Assembly: GCA_965662565.1 (NCBI GenBank)
Contig: CBFIHS010000003.1
Location: 1 to 64,000, forward strand
Reading direction: 5' to 3'
DNA from: UBA5109 sp965662565
GTDB taxonomy: Bacteria > Pseudomonadota > Gammaproteobacteria > Pseudomonadales > Pseudohongiellaceae
Length of the DNA stretch: 64,000 bases
The stretch's first letter is position 1. Each line of letters opens with the position of its first letter. This document shows positions 50,537-58,517 of the stretch, piece by piece. The position numbers and the translations under genes are program-made. The notes beneath the pieces were generated by a model. It was not told where the DNA came from. It did not search any database and saw only the letters and a program-made list of their open reading frames with translations.

Positions 50537-50974
50537 TTACGTGAGTTTTCTTATTGCAGCTTCTAAGGCTAGCTCGTAGCCATGTGAACCCAATCCTAAA
50601 ATGCAGCCTTCAGCAATATCCGTTAAGAAGGAGTGACGGCGAAATTCCTCTCGCGCATGCACATTAGAAAGGTGGACCTCTATAAATGGAATTTTGACCC
50701 CAAGCAAAGCGTCTCGTAGAGCTACACTGGTATGAGTAAATGCGCCAGGATTAAGAATGATGAAGTCTGTAGATTCTTTTTTAGCTTGATGGATACGGTT
50801 TACTAGATCGTGTTCCGCATTACTTTGCAAAAAGTTGATTTCATGACTCGCGGATTCTGCTTGCCGAGACAAAATAGCATTAATATCATCAAGGGTTTGT
50901 GAGCCATAGATCTCGGGCTCGCGCTCTCCGAGTAAATTTAAATTAGGGCCATTTAATACAAGAATTGATGCCAT
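50537..50974 (-). CDS. aroQ: 3-Dehydroquinate dehydratase, type II
   Basis: The 145-residue protein is a complete type II enzyme: VLNGPNLNLLGEREPEIYG with the catalytic Tyr, NAEHDLVNRIHQA, ILNPGAFTHTSVALRDAL, and IEVHLSNVHAREEFRRHS. It performs the third shikimate pathway step by trans-elimination. It reads 57 bases ahead of accB. Upstream at 51131 is a short DsbD-like gene where full dsbD occurs in Pseudomonas. Confidence 0.97.
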   Translation of the reverse strand: MASILVLNGPNLNLLGEREPEIYGSQTLDDINAILSRQAESASHEINFLQSNAEHDLVNRIHQAKKESTDFIILNPGAFTHTSVALRDALLGVKIPFIEVHLSNVHAREEFRRHSFLTDIAEGCILGLGSHGYELALEAAIRKLT

Positions 50975-51130
50975 GTGTCACTGCTTAAGTAGTTGCTAAT
51001 TTTATAATTAGGAATTTTTAGATTTTAACAGCAAATAGTAGCTTTTTTCACGAAATTAATTATATTTTTTTAGGATTATAGTGACTTATTGTGAATACAG
51101 TGCTTCTGAAGGAATGCTTGGCTTAGGTTT

Positions 51131-51634
51131 TTAAAGAATTTCTAAGGAAATAACTACAGTTTGCATGGGGTAACAATAGCGGCCTTCTGAACAGCCTTGA
51201 TAATTAAGCTCTAGCTCGAGTAGCTTATTGGGCGCTGGAGAATCAAAGGGTACTCTTATCAGAAGTTGATTATAGAATACTTCGACTTCACCAAAAAATT
51301 CATCCTCAATTTTTAAGCCAGTGGGAATAATAGGAGCCTCAAGCTTAATATTATTTTTAGCCTTTAAACTAAAGCTTTTTCGATAAATATAGTATCCGTC
51401 TTCAATATCCCAGAGTAAAACAATCGAGTTGGGGGTTTCGATGTAGCTTCTTAAATTAAAAGCGGAATCTGCAGGAAGAACATCCTGCATAAGATCGGTA
51501 TCGAGTCGGGCGCTGCTAGTAAATATATTCGTTGAGCTGGGTGCTTCATTTAGTAATTGAGCCCAAGAAGCTTGAGATAGAAGACTCAATCCTAATGCGA
51601 TTAGGCAAGAGCTAAACCTTAGTGCAACGAACAT
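51131..51634 (-). CDS. Stand-alone N-terminal (alpha) domain of thiol:disulfide interchange protein DsbD
   Basis: The 167-residue protein has a signal peptide (SSCLIALGLSLLSQASWAQ) and matches DsbD alpha: VLPADSAFNLRSY, LWDIEDGYYIYRKSF, DEFFGEVEVF, and the redox pair in YQGCSEGRYCYP (Cys148 and Cys154, the same C-x5-C spacing as Cys103/Cys109 of E. coli DsbD). The eight-helix membrane domain and the C-terminal thioredoxin domain are absent, and nothing in the next 156 bases resembles them. Full dsbD is the neighbour of aroQ in Pseudomonas. It may receive electrons from a separate CcdA/DsbD-like protein elsewhere, or be a remnant. Confidence 0.82.
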   Translation of the reverse strand: MFVALRFSSCLIALGLSLLSQASWAQLLNEAPSSTNIFTSSARLDTDLMQDVLPADSAFNLRSYIETPNSIVLLWDIEDGYYIYRKSFSLKAKNNIKLEAPIIPTGLKIEDEFFGEVEVFYNQLLIRVPFDSPAPNKLLELELNYQGCSEGRYCYPMQTVVISLEIL

Positions 51635-51664
51635 AGGCTTAGCACTGGATTTTTGTTAAAAACT

Positions 51665-52882
51665 TTAATCCTGATAACGTTCGAAAACCAATGTTGCATT
51701 AGTGCCACCAAAGCCGAAGCTATTCGACATAATAGTATTGAGCTCAGTATTGTCCATGCGTTCCCTGACTATGGGGATATCACCAACCTCAGGGTCCAAA
51801 TTTTCAATATTTGCAGAGGCTGCGATAAAGTTATTCTCCATCATAAGTAAGCTATAGATGGCTTCCTGAACACCCGCTGCTCCTAAAGAATGCCCTGAAA
51901 GTGATTTAGTCGAATTGATAGCCGGAATTTTATCGGCAAACACTTCTTTCACGGCTTTAACTTCCTGAAGGTCTCCAACTGGAGTACTAGTGCCATGTGC
52001 ATTGATGTAATCAATTGGGTTTTTACTCGTGGCCATGGCCATTTGCATACAGCGGACTGCACCCTCACCAGAAGGAGCTACCATGTCATATCCATCGGAA
52101 GTAGCACCGTAGCCTGTGAGTTCTGCATAAATTTTGGCGCCACGAGCGAGGGCGTGTTCAAGCTCTTCAATTACCAAAGTTCCGCCACCGCCGGCAATTA
52201 CAAAACCATCACGATTTTCATCATAGGCTCGAGAAGCTTGTTCGGGAGTGTCGTTGTATTGAGTAGATAATGCACCCATAGCATCAAACATGCAGCTTAA
52301 GGACCAATCTTCAGATTCAGCTCCACCAGCAAAGACAACATCCTGTTTACCAAGCTGTATGAGCTCCATAGCATTTCCAATGCAGTGTGCGCTGGTAGAA
52401 CAAGCAGAAGAGATTGAGTAGTTAACACCCTTAATCTTAAAAGGAGTTGCCAGGCAAGCAGATACTGTGCTGCCCATGGTTCTGGTGACTCGATAGGGCC
52501 CAATTCTTTTGAGGCCTTTTTCTCTGAGGATGTCGGCGCTTTCAATTACATCTTCGGTCGAGGTGCCACCAGCACCCATAATGATCCCGGTTCGAAAATT
52601 AGATACTTCGCTTTCACTCAAGCCAGCATCGGCAATGGCTTTTTCCATCGATATATAGCCATATGCTGCTGCTGAACCCATAAAGCGTAGAGTTTTGCGG
52701 TCTATGTAATCGGAAAAATCAAGGTCAACAGCTCCGGCAACATGGCTGCGCATACCCATTTCTTTGTATTTTGGGCGATAGCTGATACCACTTTTGCCAT
52801 TAACTAGCGATTCAGTAACAGATTCTTTATCAAGCCCAAGGCAGGAGACAATACCCATACCAGTAACAACGACACGACGCAT
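51665..52882 (-). CDS. fabB: 3-Oxoacyl-[acyl-carrier-protein] synthase I
   Basis: The 405-residue KAS I has the nucleophile Cys in SSACSTSAHCIG, the two catalytic His in NAHGTSTPVGD and SLSGHSLGAAG, and ends with FGFGGTNATLVFE. It elongates unsaturated acyl-ACP intermediates. It lies 29 bases after fabA, and the fabA-fabB pair is the standard unsaturated fatty acid operon. Confidence 0.97.
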   Translation of the reverse strand: MRRVVVTGMGIVSCLGLDKESVTESLVNGKSGISYRPKYKEMGMRSHVAGAVDLDFSDYIDRKTLRFMGSAAAYGYISMEKAIADAGLSESEVSNFRTGIIMGAGGTSTEDVIESADILREKGLKRIGPYRVTRTMGSTVSACLATPFKIKGVNYSISSACSTSAHCIGNAMELIQLGKQDVVFAGGAESEDWSLSCMFDAMGALSTQYNDTPEQASRAYDENRDGFVIAGGGGTLVIEELEHALARGAKIYAELTGYGATSDGYDMVAPSGEGAVRCMQMAMATSKNPIDYINAHGTSTPVGDLQEVKAVKEVFADKIPAINSTKSLSGHSLGAAGVQEAIYSLLMMENNFIAASANIENLDPEVGDIPIVRERMDNTELNTIMSNSFGFGGTNATLVFERYQD

Positions 52883-52911
52883 AAATCAAGACTCCCTAAT
52901 CAAGACTGTAT

Positions 52912-53442
52912 TCAAGAAAGTGACTCATCAGGTTTAAATAAACCTACTTTTAATCCTTTCGCAGTATAAATGACCTGCCCATCTACTGAAACTGTTCCAT
53001 CAGCAATACCCATAACAAGTTTGCGCTCTATTAAGCGTTTAATATTCAGTTCGTAGGAAACCTTTTTATGGTGTGGAAGAATTTCCCCGGTAAATTTAAC
53101 CTCGCCACAGCCAAGTGCTCTGCCCTTGCCAGTATTTCCACGCCAGCCAAGATAAAAACCAACCAATTGCCACATGGCATCAAGACCAAGGCACCCCGGC
53201 ATTACTGGGTCGCCATCAAAATGGCAATCAAAAAACCAAAGGTCTGGCGAAATATCTAACTCAGCAAGAATATACCCTTTACCTTCAGTACCACCATCAT
53301 TAGAAATTTCGACAATTCTGTCCATCATAAGCATATTGTCGATTGGTAATTTAGGATTGCCAGGGCCGAATAATTCACCATGGCCGCAATCCAAGAGTTC
53401 ACTTTTGGTGTAACTATTTTTTGGGGAAAATACTGTTGTCAT
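52912..53442 (-). CDS. fabA: 3-Hydroxydecanoyl-[acyl-carrier-protein] dehydratase/isomerase
   Basis: The 176-residue hot-dog fold protein shows the active-site His in FDCHFDGDPVMPGCLGLDAMW with the following Asp, plus the LLDCGHGELFGPGNPKLP N-terminal segment. It dehydrates 3-hydroxydecanoyl-ACP and isomerises the product to the cis-3 form, the branch point to unsaturated fatty acids. It precedes fabB and is divergent from manC. Confidence 0.97.
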   Translation of the reverse strand: MTTVFSPKNSYTKSELLDCGHGELFGPGNPKLPIDNMLMMDRIVEISNDGGTEGKGYILAELDISPDLWFFDCHFDGDPVMPGCLGLDAMWQLVGFYLGWRGNTGKGRALGCGEVKFTGEILPHHKKVSYELNIKRLIERKLVMGIADGTVSVDGQVIYTAKGLKVGLFKPDESLS

Positions 53443-53505
53443 AATTACCTTTGAACCAAGGTGATTCGTTTAAGTTTAATTATTAGGTCTAGCAAAAAGA
53501 TCGCT

Positions 53506-53561
53506 ATTATAGAGAGAAGTAAGAAGAAACGATAATTATTTGAGTTTTATCTGGTTATAAT
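53506..53561. promoter_or_regulatory. Divergent promoter region of fabA and manC
   Basis: The 160-base gap between the divergent genes holds a perfect -10 hexamer on each strand: TATAAT on the minus strand at 53506-53511, facing fabA, and TATAAT on the plus strand at 53556-53561, facing manC. Neither has a good -35 box at the normal distance, so an activator may be needed. The assignment is tentative. Confidence 0.35.
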
Positions 53562-53602
53562 GCGAACTTTATTTTTTCGGATAAAGTCTTAGATAGGGAA
53601 AT

Positions 53603-55021
53603 ATGATTATACCTGTTGTTATGACTGGAGGCACTGGCTCAAGATTATGGCCGGTTTCCAGAGAGAGTTACCCAAAACAATTTGTCAGTTTTCAAGAAGG
53701 GAAATCCACTTTATTTCAGCAAACGCTGCAAAGGCTGGATGGCCTTGAAGATATTCAAGCTCCAATAATATTGTGTAATGACGTTCACCGCTTTTTGATT
53801 GTTGAGCAGCTGCTTGAGATCGGAATTGAGGATGCGAATATTATTCTGGAGCCCGTTGTAAAAAATACCGCTCCTGCAGTAGCTTTGGGTGCATTAAGCG
53901 CCTTAGAAACCTCACCAGATGCCGTATTACTAGTGCTTGCAGCTGATCACCTGATTGAAGATATTAGCACTTTTCATGCAGCGATAAATTCCGCTATTGA
54001 GGAGGTTAGTAATGGCAAATTGGCGACCTTTGGCATTGTTCCTGATAAGCCCGAAACAGGTTATGGCTATATAAAACGCGCCAAAAGCTTAGGTGCAGTT
54101 TATGAGGTTGAAGAGTTTGTCGAGAAACCAGAACTGCCAAAGGCTCAAGAATATCTAGAAAGTGGAGAGTTCTACTGGAACAGCGGCATGTTTATGTTTA
54201 GCGCTGCTACTTATCTCGAAGAGCTAAAAGCTTTTGCTCCAGATATCTATGCCAGTTGTTTGAAGTCCTATGAGACAGCTACACAGGATAAAAAGTTTGG
54301 TTTTATGCGCTTGAACCCTGAGGCTTTTGCAAGCAGCCCATCTGATTCAATTGATTACGCCGTTATGGAGCATACTAATAAAGCTGTCGTAGTCCCTTTG
54401 GATGCAGGCTGGAGTGATCTTGGAGCTTGGGACGCGATTTGGGGGCAGGCTGATAAAGATGCCGAAGGCAATGCTAGTATTGGAGATGTTCTCCTCAAGG
54501 ATGTGAATAATTCTTATGTTTACTCTGGTTCGAGGCTGGTTTCAGTTCTTGGTTTGGATGATGCGGTTGTAATCGAAACAGCCGATAGCGTGTTGGTCGC
54601 CAACAAAAATAGCTCTCAGGACGTGAAGACAATTGTCAAACAACTCAAAAAGCAGGAGCGCAATGAGGTCAATCAACATAAGATAGTGAGAAGGCCCTGG
54701 GGTAGCTATGAGAGCTTAGCGCAAGGAGAAAATTTTCAGGTAAAACGTATTATTGTAAATCCTGGAGGTTCTTTGTCTTTGCAATTGCATCATCATAGAG
54801 CAGAGTATTGGGCGGTGGTTGGTGGTAAGGCCAAAGTAACTAATGGAGAGCAAGAACTTCTATTAGGCCCAGGACAATCAACTTATATTCCAATAGAAGT
54901 AAAGCACCGCTTGGAAAACCCTGGCGATGAACCTGTTATCTTAATAGAAGTGCAGTGTGGTAACTATTTAGGTGAAGATGACATTGTGCGTTTTGAAGAT
55001 GTTTATGGAAGAAGTGATTAA
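53603..55021 (+). CDS. manC: Mannose-1-phosphate guanylyltransferase/mannose-6-phosphate isomerase
   Basis: The 472-residue bifunctional enzyme has the nucleotidyltransferase domain (VVMTGGTGSRLWPVSRESYPKQF region, FVEKPELPKA, YWNSGMFMF) and a C-terminal cupin isomerase domain (RPWGSYESL, GGSLSLQLHHHRAEYW, IPIEVKHRLENPGDEP). It makes mannose-6-phosphate from fructose-6-phosphate and GDP-mannose from mannose-1-phosphate. With galU and manB downstream it forms a sugar-nucleotide operon for exopolysaccharide or LPS O-chain synthesis. Confidence 0.95.
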   Translation: MIIPVVMTGGTGSRLWPVSRESYPKQFVSFQEGKSTLFQQTLQRLDGLEDIQAPIILCNDVHRFLIVEQLLEIGIEDANIILEPVVKNTAPAVALGALSALETSPDAVLLVLAADHLIEDISTFHAAINSAIEEVSNGKLATFGIVPDKPETGYGYIKRAKSLGAVYEVEEFVEKPELPKAQEYLESGEFYWNSGMFMFSAATYLEELKAFAPDIYASCLKSYETATQDKKFGFMRLNPEAFASSPSDSIDYAVMEHTNKAVVVPLDAGWSDLGAWDAIWGQADKDAEGNASIGDVLLKDVNNSYVYSGSRLVSVLGLDDAVVIETADSVLVANKNSSQDVKTIVKQLKKQERNEVNQHKIVRRPWGSYESLAQGENFQVKRIIVNPGGSLSLQLHHHRAEYWAVVGGKAKVTNGEQELLLGPGQSTYIPIEVKHRLENPGDEPVILIEVQCGNYLGEDDIVRFEDVYGRSD

Positions 55022-55071
55022 GAATACAATTATCGATTGATGAATTAAATAATTAAAAGAGAAGCCAGAAT

Positions 55072-55917
55072 ATGACTCAAGGTTTAATAAAGAAATGTTT
55101 ATTTCCTGCTGCAGGTTACGGCACGCGTTTTTTGCCGACCACTAAGTCAATGCCCAAGGAAATGCTTCCAGTTGTTAATAAACCTTTGATTCAATACGGT
55201 GTTGAAGAAGCTATAGCTGCTGGTATGGATAAGATGGCGGTTATTACGGGAAGAGGAAAAAGAGCGATACCGGATCATTTTGATATGAACTATGAACTCG
55301 AGCATCAAATATCGGGAACAGGAAAGGAAAAGTATCTAACAGAAATTCGGGATATTATTAATAACACTGTTTTTTCTTACACTCGTCAGCTTGAAATGAA
55401 GGGCTTGGGTCACGCTATTCTTACAGGCGAAACCTTGATTGGTAATGAGCCTTTCGCAGTCGTCCTAGCGGATGATTTGTGTTATTCGCCTGATGAAGGT
55501 GTGCTTTCTCAGATGGTAAAGCTATACGAGAAGTACCAATGCAGTATCGTCGCGATTGAAGAAGTGCCAGCGGATGAAACTCATAAATACGGAGTGATTG
55601 CTGGTGAAGAAATTGAGCTAGGTGTTATCAAAATAAATGATATGGTCGAAAAGCCAGCCCCCGAAGATGCGCCAAGTAATCTGGCTATTATTGGCCGCTA
55701 TATACTAACTCCAGATATTTTTAGCATTATTAGCGAAACGCCTCCTGGCCGAAATAATGAAGTCCAAATTACCGATGCTTTACTTACTCAGGCCAAGCAA
55801 GGTGGTGTAATTGGTTATAAATTTAAAGGGCGCCGTTTTGACTGTGGTTCTGTTGCTGGGTTTATGGAAGCTAATGCTTTTTATTACGAAAATGTTTATC
55901 GGGATATTGAAGACTGA
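55072..55917 (+). CDS. galU: UTP-glucose-1-phosphate uridylyltransferase
   Basis: The 281-residue enzyme has the bacterial GalU signature FPAAGYGTRFLPTTKSMPKEM, VITGRGKRAI, GLGHAILTGETLIG, VVLADDLCY and VEKPAPEDAPSNLAIIGRY. It forms UDP-glucose for polysaccharides and glycolipids. It lies 50 bases after manC with a GAAGCCAGA leader and 61 bases before manB, in the same direction. Confidence 0.96.
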   Translation: MTQGLIKKCLFPAAGYGTRFLPTTKSMPKEMLPVVNKPLIQYGVEEAIAAGMDKMAVITGRGKRAIPDHFDMNYELEHQISGTGKEKYLTEIRDIINNTVFSYTRQLEMKGLGHAILTGETLIGNEPFAVVLADDLCYSPDEGVLSQMVKLYEKYQCSIVAIEEVPADETHKYGVIAGEEIELGVIKINDMVEKPAPEDAPSNLAIIGRYILTPDIFSIISETPPGRNNEVQITDALLTQAKQGGVIGYKFKGRRFDCGSVAGFMEANAFYYENVYRDIED

Positions 55918-55978
55918 GACCAACATTAAATAGATACTCTCTAAGTCAATAAAAAAGATTAAAGGATAAATAAAACGC

Positions 55979-57331
55979 ATGACTCAAATTCAAGAAATAA
56001 CTTGTTTTAAAGCATATGACGTAAGAGGGCGAATTCCAGATCAACTAAACGAAGAGATTGCTTACAGGATTGGAAGAGCCTATGCCGCTTTCTTGAAACC
56101 CCAAAAAGTTGTAGTGGGTTTTGATATTCGATTAAGCAGTCAGAAGATATGTCAGGCTTTAACAAGAGGCCTGCTTGATTCTGGCGTGAACGTTAGCAAT
56201 ATTGGTCAATGCGGTACTGAGGAAATCTATTTTGCAACAAGCCATCTAGCTATGGATGGTGGCATTGTTGTCACGGCTAGTCATAACCCAAAAGATTACA
56301 ACGGAATGAAATTCGTACGAGAAAATTCAAAACCTATTAGCAGCGATACTGGTTTAAAAGAAATAAAAGCTCTTGCTGAAATAAATGAGTTTACAGAAGC
56401 TAAAGAAAGGGGTGGAGAAACTAAGGTTGATGTTAAAGAAGCGTATATAAAACATTTGCTTTCGTACATTGATTTAAACAAATTAAAACCACTTAAAGTT
56501 GTTTGTAATGCTGGCAACGGTGGGGCAGGTTTGATAGTAGACCTTTTAGAAAAACATTTATCAATTGAGTTTATTAAAGTTCATCATCAAGCTGATGGTG
56601 AGTTTCCTAATGGTGTTCCAAACCCTTTACTTGAAGAAAATAGACAGCCTACTATTGATGCCGTTTTGGAGCATGAAGCTGACTTAGGGATCGCGTGGGA
56701 TGGTGATTTTGATCGATGTTTTTTCTTTGATGAGAAAGGAACTTTTATTGAGGGTTATTATATTGTTGGGCTTTTAGCTGAAACCTTTTTAAAGAAATAC
56801 CCAAATGAAAAAATTATTCATGACCCTCGTCTCAGTTGGAATACGGTTGAAGTGGTTGAGCAGTTCGGGGGAGAAGCCGTGTTATGTAAAAGTGGTCATG
56901 CGTTTATAAAAGAAAAAATGCGAGAAGTAAACGCAATTTATGGCGGTGAAATGAGTGCGCATCATTATTTTAGAGATTTCTTTTATTGTGATAGCGGTAT
57001 GATTCCTTGGTTGCTGGTCATCGAGTTGCTGGCTGAAAGTGGTAAGAGTTTATCCAGTCTGGTAGAGCAAAGGATGGCCGCTTTCCCTGCAAGTGGAGAA
57101 ATCAATAGAGAAGTTGAAGACGCCAAGTCAGCAATCGAAAAAGTTCAGAATACTTATAAAGAAAAATCACAAATAATAGATTTTACTGATGGTTTGAGTA
57201 TGGATATGGGGGAATGGCGCTTCAATTTGCGGATGTCAAATACTGAGCCTGTTATTCGCCTAAATGTTGAGTCCAGAGGGGATGCGGTTTTGATGGAAGA
57301 AAAGACTGAAGAGATTTTAAGTCTATTATAA
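55979..57331 (+). CDS. manB: Phosphomannomutase (alpha-D-phosphohexomutase)
   Basis: The 450-residue protein has the four-domain phosphohexomutase motifs: the phosphoserine loop VTASHNPKDYNGMK, the metal loop IAWDGDFDRCF, the sugar-specificity loop GGEMSAHHYF and the phosphate-binding RMSNTEPVIRLNVES. It turns mannose-6-phosphate into mannose-1-phosphate for ManC; GlcN or glucose substrates are also possible in this family. It converges with the sulfotransferase gene with only five bases between stops. Confidence 0.94.
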   Translation: MTQIQEITCFKAYDVRGRIPDQLNEEIAYRIGRAYAAFLKPQKVVVGFDIRLSSQKICQALTRGLLDSGVNVSNIGQCGTEEIYFATSHLAMDGGIVVTASHNPKDYNGMKFVRENSKPISSDTGLKEIKALAEINEFTEAKERGGETKVDVKEAYIKHLLSYIDLNKLKPLKVVCNAGNGGAGLIVDLLEKHLSIEFIKVHHQADGEFPNGVPNPLLEENRQPTIDAVLEHEADLGIAWDGDFDRCFFFDEKGTFIEGYYIVGLLAETFLKKYPNEKIIHDPRLSWNTVEVVEQFGGEAVLCKSGHAFIKEKMREVNAIYGGEMSAHHYFRDFFYCDSGMIPWLLVIELLAESGKSLSSLVEQRMAAFPASGEINREVEDAKSAIEKVQNTYKEKSQIIDFTDGLSMDMGEWRFNLRMSNTEPVIRLNVESRGDAVLMEEKTEEILSLL

Positions 57332-57336
57332 TTATT

Positions 57337-58347
57337 CTATTCCGTGATGTGGCAAAACTCTTCATAAGGAAAATCCGAGTCAATATCTTTGAGTTCTTGT
57401 TTAAAATAATTATCAATTCGAATTTGTTGTTCCCGAGAAATAAGCTCAGAAGCATTGCCTGTTTTACCTTCTCTAATCATTACAAAGCCTTCACTCCACG
57501 GTATTTTGTTTCCAGCAAATGGGCTAAATTTATAATCAATAGTCTTCATGTATTGGAAAGAGCTTTTTTCCAGAACTTTGGTCATTTCCTCTTTGTTCAA
57601 ATTAATGCCTAGAGTTTGTGCTACTTTACGAATTCCAGCTTCAGGATCATTTTTTAAATTGCTGTAAGAAAGGAGCAAAACATTTGGCTTATCTTTCAGG
57701 GCCCAGTAACTTGCGCTGTGTTCTGCCCAACTGTTACCAAAGTTCATTACCCACTGTTTTGATAAAAACATGTCCAACCAAACTTCTACACTTGGCATTA
57801 TTGGGCCAGCTATAGCAGCAATAAAAGGATAACTCGATACAAATACTTCTTTGGGATCACGAATAACAACGAGGTATTTTGCTTTATCATTATATGGAAC
57901 ATATTCTGTCGAGAAATGCGTTTTGATGACTCGCATTCCTGTTGGGCTCAGTTGCTTAGTGACATCATTATTTAAGGGGATCATTTGTTTTTGAGCCCTT
58001 CGGCCCTGAGGATCCGGCCAAGGTATAACGTCATGAATATTTTCGAATTCACCTTCTCCTCGCCAAGCAATTTGGTAGGCAATTTGCATCATCCAATTAG
58101 TGCCACTTTTAGAAAAAGTGCTGACAAAAATATCATGTTCGTCTGGCTCATAATTCTCAAAAGCTTTGGAAAGTTTTTGAGGTTTATTCGCTTGTCTACC
58201 AGCAAAGCTAAATAAAGCTCCTGGTTTACCGATTACTTTTAAGAGCCAAGTGATAGGAACTAAAATTAAATACAGAGGGATGGCCATCAGAAAGAATTTA
58301 TACTTCGGCGTTTGGCGATCAATGGCTGGAATACTTGCTTGGCTCAT
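57337..58347 (-). CDS. Membrane-anchored sulfotransferase
   Basis: The 336-residue protein has the PAPS-binding 5'-phosphosulfate loop STFSKSGTNW (Lys80), the probable catalytic His144 in IKTHFS and the 3'-phosphate site in YLVVIRDPKEVFVSSYPF (Arg163, Ser171). These place it with the cytosolic-type sulfotransferase family. A hydrophobic stretch at residues 17-40 (FFLMAIPLYLILVPITWLL) is probably an N-terminal membrane helix with the catalytic domain on the cytoplasmic side. The acceptor is unknown; the adjacent mannose/glucose nucleotide genes make a glycan or glycolipid plausible, but this is inference, as the genes converge. Confidence 0.85.
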   Translation of the reverse strand: MSQASIPAIDRQTPKYKFFLMAIPLYLILVPITWLLKVIGKPGALFSFAGRQANKPQKLSKAFENYEPDEHDIFVSTFSKSGTNWMMQIAYQIAWRGEGEFENIHDVIPWPDPQGRRAQKQMIPLNNDVTKQLSPTGMRVIKTHFSTEYVPYNDKAKYLVVIRDPKEVFVSSYPFIAAIAGPIMPSVEVWLDMFLSKQWVMNFGNSWAEHSASYWALKDKPNVLLLSYSNLKNDPEAGIRKVAQTLGINLNKEEMTKVLEKSSFQYMKTIDYKFSPFAGNKIPWSEGFVMIREGKTGNASELISREQQIRIDNYFKQELKDIDSDFPYEEFCHITE

Positions 58348-58472
58348 ATCGAGTTCGGAGTTTTAGGTTTAAGTTATTAAGTTAAGTTTTTTATAGAATA
58401 CTAATTGATTAAAGCTTGTGAAGAAACACTTACACGACCAATCCAATGCCGATCATTGTTAATGAAAGTAAA

Positions 58473-58502
58473 GCAAAAAAAAGGCCGCATTTAGCGGCCT
58501 TT
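58473..58502 (-). terminator. Rho-independent terminator after the PQQ dehydrogenase gene
   Basis: AAAGGCCGC (58480-58488) and GCGGCCTTT (58494-58502) form a stem with a five-base loop. On the minus strand the stem is followed by a T tract (from the A run at 58475-58482), 16 bases after the stop of the dehydrogenase gene. Confidence 0.88.
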
Positions 58503-58517
58503 CAGTGAAGCTTTTGT

